Assembly (NCBI GenBank): GCA_902494035.1
Contig: CABURV010000060.1
Coordinates: forward strand, 1 to 10,848
Origin: an uncultured Collinsella sp.
GTDB lineage: Bacteria > Actinomycetota > Coriobacteriia > Coriobacteriales > Coriobacteriaceae
Length of the DNA stretch: 10,848 nucleotides
Reading direction: 5' to 3'
Part shown: piece by piece, positions 1 through 6,339 of the stretch
Numbering within the stretch: the stretch's first letter is position 1
Layout: each line of letters starts with the position of its first letter
Program-made: the position numbers and the translations under genes
The notes under the pieces: model-generated
Database searches by the model: none
What the model saw: the letters and a program-made list of their open reading frames with translations, nothing else
What the model was told of the DNA's origin: nothing

Positions 1-2
1 CC

Positions 3-172
3 GTGCAAAATCGCGAGTATTCAGCAAGGAAAAGGTCTTTATCAGTTAACCGAAGCATGGAACGGTCCCCGTTTTGGCTCTGACGACGCTAAAACGGGGA
101 CCGTTTTTTGCTTTTTCGTCTCTGAGAGGCATCCGGAACGGTGGAATTTGCAGAATACTCGCGATTTTGCAC
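3..172. repeat. Nested inverted-repeat element, possibly MITE-like
   Basis: Positions 3-22 and 153-172 are perfect 20-bp inverted copies. Past one mismatch the match runs on to 27 and 148, giving 24 of 25 paired positions. The arms enclose 120 bp that contain a second, stronger hairpin (61-75 with 91-105). A long terminal inverted repeat around a short AT/GC-mixed core without a real gene resembles a small non-autonomous mobile element or an intergenic palindromic repeat. No transposase is present. The window starts two bases before the left arm, so a target-site duplication cannot be judged. The element lies about 35 bp behind the tex stop codon. The mobile origin is inference; the inverted repeat itself is certain. 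Confidence 0.6.
61..108 (+). terminator. Rho-independent terminator, plus direction
   Basis: A perfect 15-bp stem (61-75 with 91-105) encloses a 15-base interval in which 77-78 can also pair with 88-89. The stem end merges into six T's (103-108), followed by a second T run at 111-115. The T tract lies only on the plus-strand side, so it would stop a gene entering from beyond the left edge, convergent with tex. On the minus strand no T run follows the hairpin. It sits inside the inverted repeat 3-172, so the terminator may have come as part of that element. Confidence 0.75.
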
Positions 173-206
173 ATCGCTACAGGGGGGGTACCTTTGCTTT
201 GGCGGT

Positions 207-2353
207 TTACTTGCCCTGCACCATGGTGAGGGAGATTTTTTTGCGGTCGCGATCGACCTTCTCGACCCACACCTTGACCGTGTCACCGACGCGCACCACG
301 TCGCTCGGGTGCTTGACGAAGCGGTTGGCCAGCTTGGAGATGTGCACGAGGCCGTCCTGGTGCACGCCCACGTCGACGAAGGCGCCAAAGTCGACGACGT
401 TGCGCACCGTGCCCTTGAGCTCCATGCCAGGTTCCAGGTCGTCGATGGAAAGCGCTGAGCGGCTAAAGACCACCTCGGGCGCGTCGTCGCGCGGGTCGCG
501 GCCGGGCTTTTTGAGCTCGTTGACAATGTCGATGAGCGTGAGGGTGCCGCAGTTCAGATCGCTAGCCAGCGCCGAGATGCTGCCCAGACGGCGCTCGATG
601 TCGGGCACGCCGCCACGCTGAGCTCACTGGCCGCCACACCTGCGCGCTCCAGGACGGCCGTGGCCACCTCGTAGCTTTCGGGGTGGACGCTCGTGGCGTC
701 GAGCGGGTTCTTGCCGCCGCTGATGCGCAGGAAACCCGCGGCGTTGAGGTATGCCTTGGGTCCCAGCTTGGGGACCTTCTTGAGCTGGCGGCGATCGGTG
801 AAGGCACCGTTTTCCTCGCGGTAGGCCACGATGTTCTTGGCCACGCTCGGCGTGATGCCCGATACGTATCCCAGCAGGCTCGCACTCGCGGTGTTTACAT
901 CGACGCCCACGCGGTTGACGACGTCCTCCACCACGTAGCCCAGGGTGCGCGAAAGCTCGGCTTGGTCAAGATCGTGCTGGTACTGGCCGACGCCGATGGA
1001 CTGGGGCGGAATCTTGACGAGCTCTGCCAGCGGGTCTTGCAGGCGGCGGCCTAGGCTCATGGCGCCGCGCACGGTGACGTCCAGGTCGGGATATTCCTGG
1101 CTGGCGAGCTCGGAGGCGGAGTACACAGATGCGCCGGCCTCGTTGACGATGGTGTAGCGCAACCCGGGCGCCTGCTCGGTAATGAACTCCGAGACGACTT
1201 CCTCGGTCTCGCGGCTGGCGGTGCCGTTGCCGATGACGATGGTGTTGACGCCGTCCTTCTTGACGAGGCGGGCGAGCTCGCGCTTGGTGCCGGCGACGTC
1301 GTGGCGCGGCTTGGTGGGATAGACCACGCCGTGGTCGAGTAGCTTGCCGGTCTCGTCCATGACGGCGACCTTGCAGCCGGTGCGGTAGCCCGGATCGAGC
1401 GCGAGCACGCGGGCGCCGCGCACGGGGCGCGCCGAGAGCAAGCCCTCGAGATTCTTGGCAAAGACGTTGATGGCCTCGGTCTGGGCGCGAACGGTGAGTT
1501 TGGCGCGGGCCTCGCGCTCCAGCGAGGGGGCCATGAGGCGCTTGTAGCCATCGGCGATGGCGGCGTCAAAGACGGGGGCAAACACGCCCTGGCGACGGGG
1601 CCAGCGGCTGCCGAGGCGTGCCGTGGCAGCAGCGCCGTCGACGTTCACGCGCACGCGGAGCTTGCCCTCGCGCTCACCGCGGTCGATAGCCAGCACGCGG
1701 TGGTTGGGTATACGGCGCAGCGGCTCATCATAGCTGTAGTACGGCTCGTAGGGGGTCTTCTCGGCGGGGTCGGTGGCCTCGACGACGATGTCGGCGGTGT
1801 TTTGCGTAAAGGCGCGCAGGTCGGCGACGTTCTCGGGATCTTCAGCCACCGTCTCGGCCACGATGTCGGCGGCGCCGGCGAGCGCCTTTTCGGGCGTGTC
1901 GAAGCCGGCCTCCTCGTTGACGTAGTCCGCGGCGGCGTCGAGCGCGCTGCCCTTGGCCGAGGCCTGCATGATGATCATGTTGGCGAGCGGCTCCAGGCCG
2001 GCCTCGCGTGCCTTCTGCGCGCGGGTCATGCGCTTTTTGCGGTAGGGCTTGTAGAGGTCCTCGACACGCTGGAGCTGTGTGGCCTCGCGAATCTGTTGCT
2101 CGAGCTCGGGCGTGAGTTTGCCCTGGGCGCCGATGAGCAGAATGACGTCCTCTTTGCGCTGCTCAAGATTACGCAGGTAGGACAGGCGCTCGTCGAGCGC
2201 GCGCAGGGCGACATCGTCCATGCCGCCCGTGGCTTCCTTGCGGTAGCGCGAGATAAAGGGAATGGTGTTTCCCTCGTCGATGAGCTTGACGGCCGCCTCG
2301 ACGTTGGCGGCCTTAAGGTTGAGCTCGCGCGCGAGCTGGGCGATAAGATCCAT
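207..2353 (-). pseudogene. tex: Tex/YhgF-family RNA-binding protein, frameshifted before its S1 domain
   Basis: Tex proteins are conserved bacterial nucleic-acid-binding factors linked to transcription and RNA stability. The first frame runs from ATG 2353 to a stop at 554 (599 codons) and carries family hallmarks: IPFISRYRKE (31-40), DLYKPYRKKR (99-108), the YqgF/RNase H-like strand ALDPGYRTGCK (318-328), GNGTASRE (375-382), and the helix-hairpin-helix part around 470-545. The C-terminal S1 domain (motifs FGAFVDVGVHQDGLVHIS and PGRDPR) is in another minus frame, ending at 207. Joined, the product would be about 715 residues, normal for Tex. The start at 2353 has AAGGAG four bases upstream; the frame is open a little further upstream, but without family similarity. 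The S1 frame has a GTG at 608 but no ribosome site and is closed by a stop at 624-626, so it is not a separate gene. Either a true inactivating mutation or a sequence error. Confidence 0.85.
609..623 (-). other. Apparent one-base deletion in tex
   Basis: Reading on the minus strand, homology in the first frame holds through Glu-Leu-Ser (codon 579, at 617-619). It resumes in the other frame at Val-Pro-Asp-Ile-Glu (from 608). The bases between are G-rich (GTGGCGGCG), and adding one G would give a continuous Ser-Gly-Gly-Gly-Val junction. A stop at 624-626 closes the second frame upstream, so the shift must lie after that point. I see no X-XXY-YYZ slippery heptamer, which argues against programmed frameshifting. 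Confidence 0.8.
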
Positions 2354-2397
2354 GGGACTCCTTGCGTTTGAGGTGCGTTTGCAGCACAGAGCTACCA

Positions 2398-2425
2398 AGG
2401 ATACCACCTGCCACTTCGCTCAAAA
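2398..2425 (-). promoter_or_regulatory. Possible tex promoter
   Basis: On the minus strand TTTTGA (2420-2425) and TATCCT (2398-2403) are separated by 16 bases, about 45 bp upstream of the tex start. They are weak but plausible -35 and -10 hexamers. The proposal rests on position and partial consensus only. Confidence 0.35.
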
Positions 2426-2445
2426 AAGACTGTTTTGGCGCGGGA

Positions 2446-2603
2446 CCACGAAAGCGGCCTATCTACTACGCTTGAACCGTGTGGGTCGACCATCCCCCGG
2501 TTTTCCGAAAATGCGCAAGCCGTTTACCTGCGGTTTTTATTTCGCGAAATTCGGTATGGATGAGGGTGATTGGTTAAACGTAGTAGATAGGCACATTTCG
2601 TGG
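2446..2603. repeat. Inverted-repeat element, about 158 bp
   Basis: The left arm 2446-2470 and right arm 2579-2603 pair as 8 perfect bp, 3 mismatches, then 14 perfect bp (GCCTATCTACTACG against its complement). Partial pairing continues inward at 2472-2475 and 2574-2577. The core contains a perfect 12-bp palindrome (2539-2550). There is no coding content. It lies between the terminator of the upstream operon and the probable tex promoter. The form suggests an intergenic repeat or MITE-like element; a regulatory operator or RNA structure is the alternative. Confidence 0.6.
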
Positions 2604-2665
2604 CGAACGAATCAAGCTAAGGTGCAAAAAGTCCCCCGTCCCAGAAAAATCATTGGCAACGTAGC

Positions 2666-2700
2666 AAAATGCCCCGCGGGCAGGAGGCTGCTCGCGGGGC
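2666..2700 (-). terminator. Terminator of the SDR-MFS-Gfo/Idh operon
   Basis: GCCCCGCG (2671-2678) pairs perfectly with 2693-2700, and inner pairs extend the stem to 13 bp with one G-T pair around a GAGG loop. On the minus strand the hairpin is followed by ATTTT. It lies about 75 bp behind the stop codon of the last gene of the operon. Confidence 0.75.
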
Positions 2701-2773
2701 AAAGAAGAGGGGCTTATTTGTGGCGGACCGAGGGGCCCGGCATGGGGTTTCTGCCGCGGCCTGTCCTAAGGTG

Positions 2774-3814
2774 CTACAGCTCGACGAGCTGGCCGGTCTC
2801 GGCGGCCTCCTTGATGGCGTTGAGAAGCGTGAGCGTCTTGACGTTATCGGCGGGGGTTACGACGGGCTCAACTTCGCGGCGGACGACCTTCACAAAGTGC
2901 TTGAGCTGCATCTTGTGCGGCAGCGCCGGGTCGACGGCCGGAATCTCCATCTGCAGCGGCTTGTGCCAGTTGGAGGCGCCGTCGTAGGAGAACTGGTGCA
3001 GGCGGGGCAGCGACAGGGCGCCCTTGGTACCGCCAATAAAGTAGGCATCGGCGTCGAAGGGGCGGTACTGCGGGTCCTCGCGAGCGGTGGCCTCCCAGTT
3101 CCAGGGGCTGGCGGTGGCATCGGAGATGGTCATGCTTGCGAGCGCGCCATCGGCAAAACGGACGTTGACCACAGCGGAGTCCTCGGTCTCAAAACCGCGG
3201 GCGGCGCTGGACTGCATGCCCTGGACGGCAACGGGCTCGCCCAGCAGGTAGCGGAGCAGGTCGACGTCGTGCACCAGGTTGACCAGGATCGGGCCGGCAC
3301 CCTTCTTGCGGCGCCACTCGACATCAAAGTACTCGTCATTCTTATAGATTATGTAGTGGAAGCTCGACACGGTGAGCTTGCCCAGCTCGCCGGACTCGAT
3401 GATCTCCTTGGCCTTGTTGACGAAGGGGTTGTGGCGACGGTGCTGGCCCACGAGCACGGGCACGCCGGCGGTCTCGGCCTCGGCGGCGAAGGCCTGGGCA
3501 TCCTCGAGGTCGTTGGAGATTGGCTTTTCGACCAGCGGCACGATGTTGCGCTTCACGGCCTCGCGGGCAACGCCCAGATGCAGGTCGTTGGGGGTGGCGA
3601 TGATGACGGCCTCGGGCTTGACCTCGTCCATCATCTGGGCGGGATCGGTGTAAAACGGCACGCCGGCGGCCTCGGCCGTGGCGCGGGCGCCCTCAAAGGC
3701 GTCGGCGATGGCGACGAGCTCGGCTTCGGGCTCCTCGGTGACAAAGCGGATGTGGTTGCGGCCCATGGCACCGGCGCCGATAACGGCAATGCGGACGGGG
3801 TTGAGCTCAGACAT
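2774..3814 (-). CDS. Gfo/Idh/MocA-family NAD(P)-dependent dehydrogenase
   Basis: A 346-residue cytoplasmic oxidoreductase. The N-terminal Rossmann fold begins with VRIAVIGAGAMG (7-18). The family motif EKP is at 96-98, with the expected catalytic Lys97. The C-terminal substrate half includes GQHRRHNP (123-130) and NLVHDVDLLRYLLG (179-192) with the probable catalytic His182. Many relatives carry Asp four residues before that His; here it is Val178, so the protein belongs to a subgroup. Length is normal for the family, whose members oxidise sugars, inositols, sugar acids or related hydroxy compounds. It is the last gene of the probable operon, 68 bp behind the transporter gene. AAGGAG lies five to six bases before the ATG. 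The substrate is unknown; its neighbours suggest it works on an imported compound together with the SDR enzyme. Confidence 0.9.
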   Translation of the reverse strand: MSELNPVRIAVIGAGAMGRNHIRFVTEEPEAELVAIADAFEGARATAEAAGVPFYTDPAQMMDEVKPEAVIIATPNDLHLGVAREAVKRNIVPLVEKPISNDLEDAQAFAAEAETAGVPVLVGQHRRHNPFVNKAKEIIESGELGKLTVSSFHYIIYKNDEYFDVEWRRKKGAGPILVNLVHDVDLLRYLLGEPVAVQGMQSSAARGFETEDSAVVNVRFADGALASMTISDATASPWNWEATAREDPQYRPFDADAYFIGGTKGALSLPRLHQFSYDGASNWHKPLQMEIPAVDPALPHKMQLKHFVKVVRREVEPVVTPADNVKTLTLLNAIKEAAETGQLVEL

Positions 3815-3846
3815 TTCGACTCCTTAATACTGGTGACCGGTGGAAT

Positions 3847-3871
3847 GCGGCAAGAGAACGGCCCTTGCCGC
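3847..3871. promoter_or_regulatory. Intercistronic hairpin between MFS and Gfo/Idh genes
   Basis: GCGGCAAG (3847-3854) pairs perfectly with CTTGCCGC (3864-3871) around a 9-base loop. It fills much of the 68-bp gap behind the transporter stop. There is no T run after it on the minus strand, so it is not a classical terminator. An RNA processing or stabilising role, or partial attenuation, is possible. Confidence 0.5.
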
Positions 3872-3882
3872 GTCAAGCAAAA

Positions 3883-5139
3883 CTAAGCGGACTTCTTCTT
3901 GCTGTCGGAGACCATCATGTAGACGGTGAGTACGACGGCGATGACGGCAATCACGATGGCGCCGTAGAAGGACTGCTGGTAGGCGGCACTGCCGGCCTCG
4001 GCGTGATACAGCACGGCGGTGATGGGCTGGCTGATCCAGGTGGAGGCGGCGTAACCCAAAAACATGATGCCGTAGTTGACGCCGATGTTGCTGGTGCCAA
4101 AGGCGCCACCGGTGAGCGGCGGGTAGATGACGAGCAGGGCGCCAAAGCTAAAGCCGAGCAGGGCGAGCGCCACAAAGAACATGCTCTGCGTAAAGCTCAT
4201 CGACATGATGGCGAGGGCGACGATGGTCACGACAAGGCTGATGAGCAGCGACTTGTAGGCGCCGAGCTTGTCGATGATCTGGCCAAAAGACAGGCGACCG
4301 ACCAGGTTGGCGCAGGTGTTGACGGAGACGACCACGCCGCCGAGGGCGACAGCCGCGGCGCTCGTGGGGTCGGCGAAGAGCTGGACGGCGGCGATGGAGG
4401 CAACCTTGCCCACGAGCAGGGTGCCCGCGGTGGCGGCAAAGGCGAAGGTGACGATGAGGACCCAGAAGCGCGGGGTCTTGACCATCTCGCCCGGGGTGAG
4501 GTCGCCGAAGGTACCGGCGTGCGCGCCGCCCTTGGGGGCCTCGAAGCCCTCGGGCAGCCAACCGGCCTCGGGGGCCTTCAGGAACAGGGCGGAGGCGGCG
4601 ATCGTCACAAAGAAGATGACGCCGAGTGCCTTGAGGGCGCCAAAGATGCCCAGACTCGGGATGAGCAGCGAGGCGAGCACCGGGGACAGCACAGCGGGGC
4701 CGGCGGTCGAAGCGGCCAGGGTGATGCCGGAGGCGAGGCCCTTCTTGTCGATGAACCACTTTTGGCCGGTGGTGAGCGCGGGGTTGTAACCCAGACCGTT
4801 GCCGATGGCGGCGACGAGCGAGAACCACAGGTAGAACTGCCACGGCTCGGTGACGGTGCCGGACATGAACCAGCCCACGCCGTAGCACACGGCGGCAGCG
4901 ATCACGACGTTGCGCGGGCCGATCTTATCGGAGATGCGGCCGGCGAAGATGCCCGTCACGGCCATGATGGTCTGGAAGACCGGGAAAGCCCAGGTAAGTG
5001 CGCTGGACCACTCGGGGTAGACGGCGAGCAGGTTCTTGGACACGACGGAGTACAGCGCGATGGAGCTGATGAAGAACATGGTGACGCACGCGGCGGAAAG
5101 CACGACGGCGCGACCCTTGTTGGAGTTGGTGGAAGCCAT
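3883..5139 (-). CDS. OFA-family MFS transporter
   Basis: A 418-residue membrane protein with about 12 hydrophobic segments and a cytoplasmic loop near 188-222 between the halves. MFS loop signatures are GRISDKIG (67-74) and, in the second half, GRLSFGQIIDKLG (281-293). The stretches GLGYNPALTTGQKWF (115-129), KGLASGITLAAS and FGTSNIGVNYGIMFLGYAAS (347-366) are typical of the oxalate/formate antiporter (OFA, TC 2.A.1.11) family. There is no Lys or Arg between 345 and 385, where OxlT has a substrate-binding Lys in helix 11 (recalled alignment), so oxalate is an unlikely substrate. The middle gene of the operon, it probably moves the organic acid or polyol handled by the two dehydrogenases. The start is preceded by AAAGAG with a 4-base spacer. 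Direction of transport and substrate are unknown. Confidence 0.9.
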   Translation of the reverse strand: MASTNSNKGRAVVLSAACVTMFFISSIALYSVVSKNLLAVYPEWSSALTWAFPVFQTIMAVTGIFAGRISDKIGPRNVVIAAAVCYGVGWFMSGTVTEPWQFYLWFSLVAAIGNGLGYNPALTTGQKWFIDKKGLASGITLAASTAGPAVLSPVLASLLIPSLGIFGALKALGVIFFVTIAASALFLKAPEAGWLPEGFEAPKGGAHAGTFGDLTPGEMVKTPRFWVLIVTFAFAATAGTLLVGKVASIAAVQLFADPTSAAAVALGGVVVSVNTCANLVGRLSFGQIIDKLGAYKSLLISLVVTIVALAIMSMSFTQSMFFVALALLGFSFGALLVIYPPLTGGAFGTSNIGVNYGIMFLGYAASTWISQPITAVLYHAEAGSAAYQQSFYGAIVIAVIAVVLTVYMMVSDSKKKSA

Positions 5140-5160
5140 GGGACTCTTTCTAATCGATGC

Positions 5161-5201
5161 GGGGGGAGGGGAGGGGCAAACGCCGCTGAGGTGCTTGCCC
5201 C
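5161..5201. promoter_or_regulatory. Intercistronic hairpin and G-rich tract between SDR and MFS genes
   Basis: GGGGCAA (5173-5179) pairs perfectly with TTGCCCC (5195-5201), and after one mismatch four more pairs (5181-5184 with 5190-5193) continue the stem. Next to it, 5161-5176 is all purine with G runs of 6, 4 and 4. In the minus-strand mRNA this is a C/U-rich leader just upstream of the transporter ribosome site. No T run follows the hairpin, so full termination is unlikely. It may tune expression or RNA processing between the two genes. Confidence 0.45.
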
Positions 5202-5224
5202 GCGCCCCTTTCTACCGGGTTGGT

Positions 5225-6106
5225 TTACTGGTCAGTCGGCTTGGCGACGCCGGACTCATCGGACCAAAGCTCGACACCCTTGTTCTTGAGGTAGTTGTCG
5301 GCAAAGGCTCGGCGACCGCCGGGCTTGGCGGTGAGGTCGCCCATCATATTGGAGAAGCCGCCATCGACCTTGATGGCGTCGCCGGTGGTAAAGTCCGAGC
5401 GCTTGGACGCCAGGAACATGACGGCGTTGGCGATATCGCTGACCTCGCCGATGCGACGCGTGGCGATCAGGCGGCTGCGGCTCTTCTCGACCTCGGGGTC
5501 GGCGTAAAAGCTTGCCGACATGGGGGTCTTGACAAAGCAGGGCTCGACGCAGTTGGAGCGCACACCGTAAGGGCCCCACTCGGCAGCGAGCATCTTGGAC
5601 ATCATGTTGACGCCGGCCTTGGTGGAGCTGTACACGCCCGAGAACGTCTCGGGGGAGTGGCTGGCAACGGTCGAGATGTGCACCAGGCGACCCTGGCCGG
5701 CCTTGATCATCTCGCGACCAAAGCGCTGCGAGGTGATGAAGTAGCCGGTGAGGTTGACGTTGATGACCTCGTTCCAGTCGGAGAGCGGCAGGTCCTCCAT
5801 GGCTGCGAAGCGCAGGATGCCGGCGGTGTTGACGAGAACGTCGACGCGGCCGAAGTTGGCGATGGTGGCGTCGACGGCGGCCTGAACCTCGGCCTCGTCG
5901 GTGGCGTTCATCTTGTAGCCCTCGGCGTGAATGCCAAACTCGGCAGCAAGGTCGGCGGCAGCGGCCTTGACCTTCTCCTCGTCCAGGTCGAGCAGGACGA
6001 CGTTAGCGCCATTGCGGGCGAACTCTCGGCAAATCTCGACGCCCATGCCGCCGAGCGCGCCAGTCACGGCGCAGACATCGCCCTCGAGCTTAAGCCAATT
6101 GCTCAT
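5225..6106 (-). CDS. Short-chain dehydrogenase/reductase (classical SDR)
   Basis: A 293-residue NAD(P)-dependent oxidoreductase of the classical SDR type. The cofactor motif TGALGGMG is at 15-22. Asp40 at the end of the second strand (NVVLLD) favours NAD over NADP. NTAG is at 93-96. The catalytic set is visible as Asn118, Ser145, Tyr159 and Lys163 (YSSTK). The usual C-terminal VDGG is at 247-250, where such proteins normally end within a few residues; here 43 more residues follow, an uncommon tail. It is the first gene of the operon, divergent from the LysR gene, with a G/A-rich ribosome site (GGGAAG) five bases before the ATG. It probably interconverts an alcohol and a ketone on the imported substrate or its Gfo/Idh product. 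Steroid or sugar-alcohol activity cannot be told apart from sequence. Confidence 0.92.
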   Translation of the reverse strand: MSNWLKLEGDVCAVTGALGGMGVEICREFARNGANVVLLDLDEEKVKAAAADLAAEFGIHAEGYKMNATDEAEVQAAVDATIANFGRVDVLVNTAGILRFAAMEDLPLSDWNEVINVNLTGYFITSQRFGREMIKAGQGRLVHISTVASHSPETFSGVYSSTKAGVNMMSKMLAAEWGPYGVRSNCVEPCFVKTPMSASFYADPEVEKSRSRLIATRRIGEVSDIANAVMFLASKRSDFTTGDAIKVDGGFSNMMGDLTAKPGGRRAFADNYLKNKGVELWSDESGVAKPTDQ

Positions 6107-6132
6107 AGGAACTTCCCTTCTTGTGCCTCCCG

Positions 6133-6159
6133 GTGGGTCGCTCCCATTAACCGACCCAC
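6133..6159. promoter_or_regulatory. Hairpin in the SDR leader
   Basis: GTGGGTCG (6133-6140) pairs perfectly with CGACCCAC (6152-6159) around an 11-base loop, 26 bp upstream of the SDR start codon. It could be a DNA operator or a 5' leader RNA hairpin of the operon. No known riboswitch is recognisable. Confidence 0.45.
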
Positions 6160-6162
6160 GTG

Positions 6163-6290
6163 GTTTTCGCTGGTTATCGTATGCTTTGCATTTGCGCAGG
6201 TGAATTGCATATTTGTTAGAATGACGTTAACCATAGGTTTACACTGTGCGATGCAGTTTATTCTCAATTGAGCGCATGACCAGCGAAAAC
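6163..6290. promoter_or_regulatory. Divergent promoter/operator region between SDR operon and lysR
   Basis: A perfect 12-bp inverted repeat (6163-6174 and 6279-6290, GTTTTCGCTGGT type) brackets the AT-richest part of the gap. Near its centre, 6226-6242 is an imperfect dyad (GTtAACCataGGTTtAC). Possible core promoters: for lysR an extended -10, TGtTAGAAT (6214-6222); for the SDR operon on the minus strand TTGAGA (6262-6267) and TGTAAA (6238-6243), 18 bases apart. The minus -10 overlaps the dyad. LysR proteins usually bind dyads between divergent promoters, so this is the likely autoregulatory site. The individual hexamers are weak. Confidence 0.5.
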
Positions 6291-6328
6291 AACCTCCTGT
6301 GGCACCATGTGGCCACGGGCGCGAAAAC

Positions 6329-6333
6329 GGGAG
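6329..6333 (+). promoter_or_regulatory. Ribosome binding site deciding the lysR start
   Basis: GGGAG is followed by a 6-base spacer and GTG at 6340. The in-frame ATG at 6307 has only a pyrimidine-rich upstream stretch, so the GTG start is preferred. Confidence 0.6.
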
Positions 6334-6339
6334 ATTGAC

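Larger units (their letters stand above)
2354..2773. other. 420-bp intergenic stretch between tex and the dehydrogenase operon
   Basis: This gap holds no convincing gene. From right to left, following minus-strand transcription, it contains the operon terminator (2671-2700), an inverted-repeat element (2446-2603), and a possible tex promoter (2398-2425) with the tex leader. The stretch 2604-2670 is AT-richer than the genes, and I recognise nothing in it. Reading frames crossing the gap show no family features. Confidence 0.7.

Noticed and set aside
46..270. Minus-strand reading frame of 74 codons (or 42 from the ATG at 174) across the tex end and the repeat 3-172
   Set aside because: It overlaps the end of tex, runs through both palindromes and lacks a clear ribosome site. 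It is better explained as an open frame inside a repeat element.
207..608. S1-domain frame as a separate gene with a GTG start
   Set aside because: No Shine-Dalgarno site, and its sequence joins directly to the Tex frame; it is the broken end of tex.
609..626. Programmed -1 frameshifting in tex
   Set aside because: No slippery heptamer and no obvious downstream pseudoknot; Tex genes are not known to use recoding.
2669..3886. 405-codon plus-strand frame opposite the Gfo/Idh gene
   Set aside because: It mirrors the codon pattern of the real gene in GC-rich DNA, has repetitive Gly/Asp/Val composition and no family motifs.
5161..5176. G-quadruplex in the purine tract
   Set aside because: Only three G runs separated by single A's are present, so a standard three-layer, four-run quadruplex does not fit.
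3865..5289. 474-codon plus-strand frame opposite the transporter gene
   Set aside because: Antisense shadow: extremely rich in Gly, Asp, Glu and His with no domain, and fully overlaps a clear MFS gene.
5036..6271. 411-codon plus-strand frame opposite the SDR gene
   Set aside because: Antisense shadow of a clear SDR gene, and it would also run through the shared control region.
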